Assembly (NCBI RefSeq): GCF_029227915.1
Contig: NC_079887.1
Span: 24,363,650-24,427,649 of the forward strand
Length of the DNA: 64,000 nt
Direction of reading: 5' to 3'
Origin: Hydractinia symbiolongicarpus
Lineage: Eukaryota; Cnidaria; Hydrozoa; Anthoathecata; Hydractiniidae
Shown here: positions 34,261-43,734 of the stretch, piece after piece
How the letters are laid out: every line of letters starts with the position of its first letter
Position numbering within the stretch: position 1 is the stretch's first letter
The notes under the pieces: model-generated
Seen by the model: only the letters and a program-made list of their open reading frames with translations
Databases searched by the model: none
What the model was told of the DNA's origin: nothing
Made by a program: the position numbers and the translations under genes

Positions 34261-37200
34261 ATGGCGGAAGATCAAGTAAGCATTAACAACTCCATTTTAT
34301 TAAATTGTAATAGTTCAGCTCTAATTACACGTTTATCTATACAATTTTGACATGCAAATAGGTACTTAATATTTGGCCATAGCTATGATAGATAGATAGA
34401 TGGATGTGCATATTTTACATGGCTAGCCTCACAAATATCGAGGAATATACCCTGTCTATTATATCCAGTACGAGCCATGGCTTAGATGGGGAGTCCTAAG
34501 AGTATGTAATGCTTGTTTCCAGCTACTCAGACCAATTGGGGTCCACACTCTACCAGACAACTCCCTGCAACAACGAGGGTGCAGCATACGCCGTAAAAGT
34601 GCAGGTGTTTCCGGGCGAGTTCGGCGTTTTAAAAAAAAATCAGGTATTTGCCCGAAAAAACCTGCATAGTCCCAAACAATGCCCGAAAAGAAAAGATTCA
34701 CCATAAATGACTCTCGAAGAATTATTTAAAAAAGTATAACTAACTCTATGGTAGTAGGTTCTTAAAAGAATTGTTTTTATGGTTGTTGATAAGATTTACT
34801 TGGTAAATAATTTATATATTATCTTTATTACCTCCTTTCTCTTCAAGCACGTTCTTTCAACTGTCGTCCTCCATGTTACAAGATTTTGCATTTCGGGAAT
34901 GTTCCGGGCAAGTTACGGCGTGTTCGGGAAAGTGCGGGCGGTTGCAGCAGACAACCGTCAATTTAATTCGAAAAGTTGCCCGAACTCGCCCTTATATATG
35001 CTGCGGTTTATTGGCACCCTCTTCTGCAACATCCAACGGCTCACACAATGTGCAATCTCCACAATTTTCCTCACATGACTTGGGTTAACCCAAGGCTATG
35101 GTAACATTCATTTACCCATATCGAATCACCCCCAAAAGGAATTGAACCCTGGTCTCCTGCACAAAAAGTTTGAGCTTTAGAACCTTTTAAAATGAGTTTC
35201 TTATAAAAAATGCAATGTCCTTTAACTGTCTTTCTCTACATGTTTTATACTGCACTAACACCTTCGTGTTGCAAACGCAACCAATTTTTTATTCAAAGGT
35301 GCAACCATCCAGTGTTTTTGGCACACATCAAGTGGGCCCACATTCTTGCGATCGGAATGTTCTCCTTCGTTGCTCTCCGATGAGATACAAAGTAGACTTT
35401 TCATGGTCAAACCTTCACAGTAGCAACCTTAATTAAACAGAATTTACAAGCAAAATAAGGTTAAAATGTCTCAAAATGGCAAAAATTAAGCAGTATCTAA
35501 ACCATATTAAAGATTTGACTAAAACAAAAAGAATTCCTTGAAAAATCCAGTATTGTATTTATGAAGGTTTCACAACAAAAACATTATGATACAGCATTTG
35601 TACAGCATTTCATAATGGCTGCTTAATACTGGCCTGTGATTAGTTCAACCAGTGTTATGACGCGAATCTGACCTTTCCCTGGTTATTTTGACTTTTCTGG
35701 GCAAATCTCTTTTTTCCCTTTCGTCTTTGCAGATACTGCATACTGGATATATATACTATCTTAAATTTTAAAGTAAAAACAACATTTTTTTAATTTGCAG
35801 AACATGTTTCGATTGTAATACATCAATCATTTACAACTGAATAAAATATACAATTTTTCATGGATGATAATGAGGAGGTGTGGGATCCTCTAGGTGTCAC
35901 AACCATGTTGTTTTTAATTCTTTATCTTTTTCAATTTTCATAAATTATAAAGTGTTATGTTTGATTGAGCTATCCACTAACTATATGTTTTTGTGAATTT
36001 CTGGGCTAGCCACTTGAAATATTTCCTTCCTAGGCCCGAAAACGAAAAGAGCTTTTTAAAAAATGTAAAAAGACTGGTTAGCTAACTTTTTAAGCTCTAT
36101 AATATAAGTCCAACATCATTTTATACCTTGGGTTCCCATCAACACCTTTATACACTTTTATTATACACATTAGCATTTTATACTTCTTTATGTGTTTGTA
36201 TTCAAAGCCAAGTTTCTTAGTTATCTTTTGTAAGAAAATATTGAGATGCCAATGTGTGTTCCTTCTTTTTACAAGTGTAAGTTTTTCCTTAAATCTCCTT
36301 AATCTTCTTAACAAAAGCTCCTTAAAATCACAAAAATCTCCTCAAAATTTTGTTTTAAAAAAAGAGTGAGAACCCTGTTTTACTGTCATAATTTTTTTTA
36401 ATAATAATAATTTTTAATAATTTTTTACAAAAGTCCTTTTTCACACCTTTATAATGAAAAAGCTAACAACAATTTATATACCCCCGTATACTGCAGAGAG
36501 ACTGCTATTTTTAGTTTGAGAAACTTTAGAATAAGTTCTGACATCAAACTACTGGTGAGATGAACCTTCATGTGCAATCAAATTTAAAATTATGAGAAGG
36601 CTGATTGAGAATTTTTCCTACCACAGCATTGTGTGTGTACTATGTAAAACAATAATTATGGAGTAACAAATGTTTGAAATTAGAAAAAAAATCCCAAAAT
36701 TTTTAAAAGTGTGACTTCCGCATTAATTATTTCCTGGTAGGGACAAATGTTTAGAGCAGCATGCATTTTTTTCTAAAATTTAATTGGTTAATTTTTAGGT
36801 TGTTGTTGGAAGTCCTGAGAGAGATATACATGTCACTGCACTGGTGCAATTGGAGAAAGTAGATATTTCAAACCAAGAAGAAAATGAATCAGAATTGTAT
36901 AAAATGTAAGTGAAAAATTAAACCCTGAAAGTGAAGTTTCAGGGCTGCTACACCTCAAAATCCTCAATTCACCTTAATATTGAATTCTCCTTAAATCTCT
37001 TGTTTTATTTTCAAAATGCATAGAAATGCTACACATATACAGCAATAATTTGTTTAGAAAAATGAAAACGTCCTCAAAAAATCTTTCAAAAAACTGTCTT
37101 TTCTCCAAAAACGTGAATACTCCCATCAAAAATCCTCAAATCTCCTCAAATTTGATTTGGTCCTAAGTTTATAACTAATTTACATTTTAGGCGTGCTAAA

Positions 37201-40200
37201 CTGTTTCGGTTTCACACAGACGATGAGGATGGTGCTATGTGGAAAGAACGTGGTATAGGAGATGTCAAAATAATGAAGCATAAAACTAAAGGAACGTACA
37301 GATTAGTTATGAGACAAGATAAAACTTTAAAACTTTGTGCCAATCATGCTTGTGAGTATACGTGTCTGTTTTTCTGATGTGCACTATGCAACATACTTGC
37401 TGATTTCATCTCTTTTCATTCAAGATAAGTAGATAACAATATTGTGTTTGTTTGTTTGTTTGTTTGTTTGGAAGTGGCTCTTAGCCGTTGATTGGATTTT
37501 GTTTACTGCAAGACATTAGCATGCTCGGTATATCACTGTTCAGTTTCACCAACTTGACTTTCATTTCCAATAATATTAACCATTGACGAGACTGTAAACT
37601 GAATATTTCTTTGGATCTGGGCAACCCATGTTAAACCAGGATGAATGTAAACATAAATTTTTAGATTTCTGCTGTTATTGTTGTTGTTGATGTTTATGTT
37701 GTGTTGTTGTCGTGATCGTCGCCTCGTCGTTGTTGTTGCTGGTTGAAATATAAAAGAATTTAGCTTCTAGGGAACCATTTCTTTTTGTTAAATGTTCTTG
37801 TGCTTTTAGTAACGAAAAATATGATAATCGAGCCTCACTCAAGTAATGAAAAAGCTCTCATATGGACCACACCGTCGGATTATTCTGATGGTGAATGCAA
37901 AGCGGAAACATTGTGTATTCGATTCGGAAAAGTAGAAAGTATGTACATGTTTTTGTTGTTGTTTTTTTTAAGCATGGCACCTGTCAGCACATTCTGTATC
38001 AGATTTTCTTTACAAAACCACCGGCTCAGTTCAACGGATGTAAATAAGGCTAGGATCGGAACAAGTGTGATTTCTGGATTTTGATTGGTTGAGAAAATTT
38101 TCTGTTCCGTTCCAAACTGAAATTTTCTGTAAGTTTTCAGCAAAATTATACAAGAAAGTTTTTTCAGGTTTTTAGGAGTTTCCTTTTTTGATAAATAGTT
38201 TAAAAAATCATCATCATCATCATCATCATCATTCTCGGCTTAACGTCCGTTTTCCATGCTAGCATGGGTTGGACGGGGTATATTAATGACCCTCTTCCAA
38301 TCTGATCTAGACTGTGTTAGATCTAAACTCAACTTCCTCTCTATTAAGTCTGTCCTTATAACCTCCTGCCAAGTCTTTCTCGGTCTGCCTCTGGGCTTTG
38401 CCCCAGGAACTATCAAATCTCTACACTTTCTTACCCAATTATCCTCCTCCATTCTTTCTAAGTGCCCCAGCCAATTCAATCTTCTTATCTGGATAACATC
38501 TTTAATTCTACAGAGACTTAGCCTGCTTCTTAGCTCACCTGAACTCTTTCTGTCTCTCAGACTGGCATTACACATCCACCTAACCATTCTCATATCATTC
38601 CTTTCTAAACGGTCAAGATCTTCCTGCTTCACTGCCCATGTCTCACTACCGTACAACATAACACTTCTTACACAGGCCTCATACAACCTACCTTTTACCT
38701 CAATTGACAGAACTCTGCTAGTCAATAAAGGAAGTAACTCTCTAAACTTTTTCCAAGCAGAACCTATCCTGCAAGTAACACTTCTTCCAACACCCCCTTC
38801 ACTGCCCAACATATCACCTAAGTAACAGAAGTTCTTAACTATCTCTAACGAGCCACTGTTGTACATCATTAAAGCTGGAAATACTTCATTCTCTATAATC
38901 TCACCTTTGCAACGCTTGCATACAAACTGTATGCCAGCTCTTAACCTTCCACTAATACTACTGCACTTCTTATGTACCCAATGCTTGCAAGTCTGACAAA
39001 AAATTGAGTTACTACCAACCCCTTTCCTGCAAACTCCACAAGGCCACTTTCCAACTACAAGGTCACACTTGGCTGCAATGCTACTTATCATGACTTTAGA
39101 CTTTGCTGTGTTTACCTTCAGCCCTTTCTCTTCTAGTCCTTTCTTCCACTTCTCAAACTTTTCAACTAATTCTTCCATCGACTCTGCTATGAGAACCAAA
39201 TCATCTGCATACAATAACTCCCATGGACAACCTGTTCTGAACTCCATCGACAGCGCTTCTAAGACTAGAATAAACAACAAAGGACTAAGTACAGAACCCT
39301 GATGTACACCAACATTTACACTAAATTCATCACTAAGTGAATCGTTAATCCTGACACGACTTCTAGCATTGCTGTACATAGACTGAACCATCGTTACTAG
39401 CCACTCATCCACACCTAATTTTCTCATAGCCCACCAAATAACTTTACGTGGCACTCTATCAAAAGCTTTCTCTAAATCTACAAAGGCAAAATAGAGATTC
39501 TTTCTCTTTCCTAAATACTTTTCCTGAAGCTGTCTGAGTAAAAATATTGCATCTGTAGTGCCACGCCCTGGAACAAAACCAAATTGCATCTTATCTATAT
39601 CAATTCTTTCTCTAAGTAACTTATCAATCACTCTTTCAATAACTTTCATTACTTGATCAACCAACTTCAAACCTCTATAGTTACCCCTTTCTAATGCATC
39701 ACCCTTGCCCTTGAAACAATTCACTATTACACTCGACTGCCACTCACTCGGAATAGCACCATCCTTTATAATCTGGTTAGCAAGACTTGTAATAAGCTCA
39801 ACTCCAATATATCCAGATGCTTTTACCATCTCTGCAACAATACCTGATACTCCTGCAGCCTTGCCAATCTTCATTTTCCTAATAGCCTCCACTACCCATT
39901 CTGTCTTGATCTGCATGGCTGGCCCTTCTACGACATCATCATCAGACAAATTATCCTCGTCCCAATCAAACTCAGTGTTAAGCAACCTCTGATAATGATT
40001 CTTCCAAGCTACCCTTTTCTCCTCCTCTGTGCTAGCCAAAACACCTTCATCATTACGTATACACTTCTCACCTACAATATCTTGATTAGTCTTCTTCATT
40101 TGCTTTGCTATCTTGAATACCTCATTGCGCTGGTCTTCCCTTCTTAACACATCTGCAAATCTGTTTCTCTCTGCTTCTGATTTTGCCTTATACACTGCTG

Positions 40201-41979
40201 TACGAGCCCGACGCTTAGCTTCTAAGTAAATATTTTTACTACCACCTGACTTCCACTCTTTCCAAAGTTTCCTCTTTTCCTTTATACACTGGTCAACCTC
40301 ATTATTCCACCACCAGGTCTGTCTATGTCTAGCTGGTCCTTTCGTCCACCCACAGGTATCATCAGAAGCTTCTAGAAGACAATTCTTCAAAGTAGTCCAA
40401 GTACTTTCAACATTGTCACTATCACATTGACTATTGTAGGCTAACTGCTGAACTTTTGCACTAAATTGTCTTGCTACAATCTCTTCCTTCAGCTTCCAGA
40501 CTTTTCGACGGGGCCTGTACTTTCTCTTGGCTTCTCTGACACTCTTCAAGATAATATCACAAACCAGCAACCTATGCTGGGAAACACACTCTTCCCCCGA
40601 TATAACTTTCACGTCCTTCACCACTTTCTTGTCTGACTTTCTAACCAAAAAGTAATCTATCTGTGTCTTACAACCACCTGACTCATATGTTATCAGCCTA
40701 CTCTGTCTCTTACTGAATGATGTGTTGCAAACCACCATGTCCGTTGCCATTCCAAACTCAAGCAATCTCTCCCCTTCCTTATTTCTGCTCCCAAATCCAT
40801 AGCCTCCATGCACACCTCTATAACCTTCAGATGACTTCCCAACATGACCATTAAAGTCGCCGCCCACCATGACAAGTTCAGTGTCTCCAAACTTTGATGT
40901 GACTGCTATTAACTCATCATAAAACTTATCTTTATCTTCCTCACTGAGTCCACACTGTGGAGCATAAACTGACAGAAAAGTGACAATCCTATTACCTATC
41001 AAAAACTTTATCACTATAATACGACTATTAACACGCATAACATCTATTACTTTTTCTACCCACTTCTCTGCAACGAATATGCCAACTCCTCCATATCCAT
41101 CACTATTACCAATCCAAAAAAGCTTATACCTTGCCCTCCTACCTTCCACAAATCTCACTGAAGCTCCTCTCCACCTAACTTCCTGAACACAACACATATC
41201 AACAGATCTACGTTCTAACATTTCAACTACTTCACCTGCTCTACCTCTCAGAGTACCAACATTTACACTAGCCATCCTCAACCTAGTGTTATCTACCTCG
41301 TGATGCGATAGCTGGGTAACGGTCTGACGATGCTCACATCTGACATCTGTCCTACCGTGCGCGACACCTTCACTCCTTAGAGTTCCAGCCCCGTTTACGC
41401 AGTTTGTCTGATTAACTATTCTTAAGGCCATTAATAAAGAGTTTTGGCATTGTTTTACGGCTGGATGCCCTTCCTAGCGCCAACCGTTCACAGACCGGAC
41501 TGGGTGTTTTTTAAAGTGACACCATCACTATGTGGCATTTCATGGGACTTCCACAATCGCCCCTTTAAACTAAGGTATGGTGGAGGACGTTCAACTCCTC
41601 TCTTGTCTCTTAAGGAGACCCTTCACCCTTCACCCTCATAGTAGTTCAAGGAGACCCTTCACCCTTCACCCTCATAGTAGTTTAAAAAAAAGTTTATAAA
41701 ATGGTAAAGTCTTTTCCTTTTTCTTATTTACAATTTTTTTTTTAGGTACAGAAGCTTTTAAAGCAAAATTTGAAGAGTGTGTGAATAGTCAAAAAAAATT
41801 TAGCTAACGATGACGATAAGAAAGACACGAGAGAGAAACTAGTTGACGATTTAGCTTCTATGAAAGTAAAAGAAGAAAAAGACGATAATGACAATACAAC
41901 TAAAGATGTAGAAAGTAAGAACGTTGACACGAATTTAAAAAAAGAGACAGAGAAAGCAGATGAAGACAAAAAGGAATAG
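34261..41979 (+). CDS. RANBP1: RANBP1, Ran-binding protein 1 (frameshift in last exon)
   Basis: Exons 34261..34275, 36799..36905, 37191..37351, 37810..37938 and 41746..41979. RANBP1 binds Ran-GTP through one RanBD1 domain and, with RanGAP, releases transport complexes in the cytoplasm. Exon 1 encodes only MAEDQ before a gtaagc donor. The RanBD1 runs from about residue 38 ([14 protein letters not shown]) through [32 protein letters not shown] and FKAKFEECV. In the last exon a run of eight A (41791-41798) puts the frame one base out: read literally it stops at 41805-41807, seven codons past FEECV. With one A fewer it continues as a Lys/Glu-rich tail ([16 protein letters not shown]) resembling the human C-terminal tail, to TAG at 41977-41979. 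This may be an assembly error or a real indel. The 3.8 kb intron 37939-41745 holds an antisense LINE; intron 1 holds a SINE. Confidence 0.93.
34407..35175 (-). mobile_element. tRNA-derived SINE, copy B, split by a hAT-like insertion
   Basis: Same family as copy A. The tail half (34407-34572) and tRNA-like half (35024-35175) are separated by a 451-bp insertion at 34573-35023. A GATA/ATCT microsatellite lies at the 3' end (34387-34402). The B-box region is GGTTCAATTCC, degenerate. It lies in RANBP1 intron 1, antisense to the gene. Confidence 0.8.
34573..35023. mobile_element. hAT-like MITE nested in SINE, 8-bp target duplication
   Basis: CTGCAACA is duplicated exactly on both sides (34565-34572 and 35024-35031). 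The ends share GAGGGTGC in inverted orientation and further matching ATGCTGC-type segments. Eight-base duplications are characteristic of hAT transposons. Non-coding. The host SINE gives a clean empty-site comparison (copies at 811 and 51632). Confidence 0.8.
38208..41677 (-). mobile_element. RTE-like LINE, near full length, in RANBP1 intron
   Basis: A 3.47 kb non-LTR retrotransposon antisense to RANBP1. Its 3' end (low coordinate) is a (GAT)n tail at 38208-38231 and it has no poly-A, as in RTE and related clades. TAGTTTAAAAAA appears on both sides (38196-38207 and 41678-41689) and is the apparent target-site duplication; its first bases also match the element's own leader repeat, so the true duplication may be shorter. 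The 5' leader (41432-41677) ends in two copies of a 36-bp unit. One intact ORF fills the body. Confidence 0.88.
38240..41431 (-). CDS. LINE ORF: endonuclease, reverse transcriptase and PHD-type finger, intact
   Basis: 1063 codons without interruption. An apurinic-like endonuclease/exonuclease/phosphatase domain covers about residues 50-295 ([18 protein letters not shown] near 190, [10 protein letters not shown]). Reverse transcriptase covers about 510-790 with [25 protein letters not shown] and the catalytic YADD near 740. At about 792-842 is a C4HC3 cluster of PHD type: C-x2-C-x10-C-x2-C-x4-H-x2-C, then C-x2-C. The C-terminus ([22 protein letters not shown]) is typical of RTE/CFDP2-like LINEs. 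The protein mediates target-primed reverse transcription. The start ATG used is the first in frame; a shorter start at [14 protein letters not shown] is possible. An intact frame suggests a recent insertion. Confidence 0.9.
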   Translation of the reverse strand: MALRIVNQTNCVNGAGTLRSEGVAHGRTDVRCEHRQTVTQLSHHEVDNTRLRMASVNVGTLRGRAGEVVEMLERRSVDMCCVQEVRWRGASVRFVEGRRARYKLFWIGNSDGYGGVGIFVAEKWVEKVIDVMRVNSRIIVIKFLIGNRIVTFLSVYAPQCGLSEEDKDKFYDELIAVTSKFGDTELVMVGGDFNGHVGKSSEGYRGVHGGYGFGSRNKEGERLLEFGMATDMVVCNTSFSKRQSRLITYESGGCKTQIDYFLVRKSDKKVVKDVKVISGEECVSQHRLLVCDIILKSVREAKRKYRPRRKVWKLKEEIVARQFSAKVQQLAYNSQCDSDNVESTWTTLKNCLLEASDDTCGWTKGPARHRQTWWWNNEVDQCIKEKRKLWKEWKSGGSKNIYLEAKRRARTAVYKAKSEAERNRFADVLRREDQRNEVFKIAKQMKKTNQDIVGEKCIRNDEGVLASTEEEKRVAWKNHYQRLLNTEFDWDEDNLSDDDVVEGPAMQIKTEWVVEAIRKMKIGKAAGVSGIVAEMVKASGYIGVELITSLANQIIKDGAIPSEWQSSVIVNCFKGKGDALERGNYRGLKLVDQVMKVIERVIDKLLRERIDIDKMQFGFVPGRGTTDAIFLLRQLQEKYLGKRKNLYFAFVDLEKAFDRVPRKVIWWAMRKLGVDEWLVTMVQSMYSNARSRVRINDSLSDEFSVNVGVHQGSVLSPLLFILVLEALSMEFRTGCPWELLYADDLVLIAESMEELVEKFEKWKKGLEEKGLKVNTAKSKVMISSIAAKCDLVVGKWPCGVCRKGVGSNSIFCQTCKHWVHKKCSSISGRLRAGIQFVCKRCKGEIIENEVFPALMMYNSGSLEIVKNFCYLGDMLGSEGGVGRSVTCRIGSAWKKFRELLPLLTSRVLSIEVKGRLYEACVRSVMLYGSETWAVKQEDLDRLERNDMRMVRWMCNASLRDRKSSGELRSRLSLCRIKDVIQIRRLNWLGHLERMEEDNWVRKCRDLIVPGAKPRGRPRKTWQEVIRTDLIERKLSLDLTQSRSDWKRVINIPRPTHASMENGR
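41612..41683. repeat. 36-bp tandem duplication in LINE leader
   Basis: Two adjacent copies (41612-41647 and 41648-41683) of a 36-bp unit beginning AAGGAGACCCTTCACCC, differing only at the last base. They form the 5' end of the LINE; tandem leader units act as promoters in some LINE families. The second copy runs into the apparent target duplication. Confidence 0.75.
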
Positions 41980-43734
41980 CCGCTAACCGTCTTTCTGTCT
42001 GTGGATGGAAATAACGATTACCAGGAATTGTGTCGTCCTTTGCGAGTGCTCTCTGAGGGGTATTTCAAGTTTTATCAATTGGCTGGTTATGTCCACGATA
42101 CTAATATTATAATATACTAACTCGCCTTGTTCAGTTTTTAAAAACATTCAACGCCTCCTTGTATTCTGAATTCTCAAATGTTTCTCCTCCCTGGCTATTT
42201 CACAATACATTTTTTTAAAAAAACGGCCGTCTTGGAAATTTTTATCTTTTATATTCATTGATGACATGAAGTCCTGTCAGCATGTATGTGCTTATTGTTG
42301 GTTTAAAAATGTTTTAAAAAATATAACTAATTACTGAAGAAATATATAATATAGACCTAACCTCAGGACTTTTTAATACGTTACTGGACAAACAAAAAAT
42401 TCTGGTCAGTGTTGAATTATGTATTAGAATTCTCACTTAAAGTGAGCGTAGAGCGTGTTTTTCAAAACGTAAACGTGAAATTTTAAAAGATAAATATCTT
42501 TCTACGTCCGACGAAAATTTTTTCTGGTATGGTAAACTGCTCTTTCTGATCTGAAGTTGTTCCAATAAACCTCCTCCTGCTTCTACAAAACGCGACTTCT
42601 TTGCGTGAACATTAACGTTGGTTTACATTTCGAAAATAGTTTCCTAAAGCTTTTGCTGAATTGTTTGGATTAGGGTAAGGCTTGCATGATGGAAATTTGC
42701 AAAGTTGATTCAAATATCTGCGGTAATCAGCTTTTTTCATTGGATTGATAATGATCGTACAATGCAATAACCTTAAAAGAAAGTCCATTCGCCCTGCTAT
42801 TCATTCTGGTTATTTGTCTCTTATATTGTTACCCGTGTTTTGTCTTTGCGCAATTTATAGCCGTGCTACGGACACACGAAATAGAATATGTAAAAGGATG
42901 GGTGAACCCGTGGCATTTTTAGAGATGAGAATAAAACGCGTATCATTCTAATATCAAAAAACGCTACAGGCCCTCGGATCGGGGTTGCACCCGTAGACCT
43001 ATCCTAGTGCTCCCGACTAGGCAGATTTCTAAATGTCAGCTGTTACAACAGGGTCTTTAAATACGCAGCATGCCAACAAAGTGATCACGCCTTTTGTAAA
43101 ATCCCTATCATCTTCTAAGAAGTTAACAATATTACCAAATTTCCTCCTTCAACTCTTCCATTTTTCTTAGGTGCACTGATAACAAATTGATAATTTTACT
43201 TACTATCCCGCTTGACAGATAGTTTATACTGTATGAAGAAATATTGATATTAAACGTAATATTCTTGACCTCAAAAATTGAATAGGTGTTTAAAGCCTAA
43301 GAAATGTACATGTATGCATAGTCATAAGAAAGATGTATGCAAAAAAACTTTTCTACACTCAAAATCCTCTAATATTTTTTAACGGTGTTACGGGAAATAA
43401 TTCTACGACAACGATATATTAACGACTTGTTCATCCACGTAGCTACAACTTGAAGATATAATTAAGCTATTCAATCATAATTTTTTCCAATTATAAAATA
43501 TTTATCAAACGATAGAGATTTTTTAAAATATGTACAAAACTTTTCTCTTGTGAATAAATGATAAGAGACATAGATAGTTTATAAACATAAAAATGATACT
43601 CTGTGTTTTTACAACTGGAAGACTTGCCTGGATATATTGTGAAAAAGTTATGTTTTTAAGAAAATAGAGAAAGTTTAACTGATTGGGATGTGGAAAAGTG
43701 ATATTTTTATGAGTGTATAGCGAAGTTTACCACT
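41980..43734. other. RANBP1 3' flank and spacer before NWD1-like gene
   Basis: 1.75 kb without a supportable exon. A candidate RANBP1 polyadenylation signal AATAAA is at 42564-42569. The segment 42816-42945 resembles 7083-7205. The sequence upstream of the NWD1-like start has an in-frame TGA, so the first ATG of that gene is at 43735. Confidence 0.5.
42816..42945 (+). repeat. Short dispersed repeat, copy 2
   Basis: It shares ACCCGTGTT, ACACACGAAATA and a GGGTGAACCCGTGGCATTT core with 7083-7205, same orientation. Unrecognised family, ends undefined. Confidence 0.4.

Noticed and set aside
35871-35888. Alternative RANBP1 first exon beginning MDDNEE
   Set aside because: Its donor (gtgtgg) is poor; 34261..34275 gives MAEDQ with a strong gtaagc donor and the same phase.
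38256-38825. 189-codon plus-strand frame
   Set aside because: Antisense shadow of the LINE ORF.
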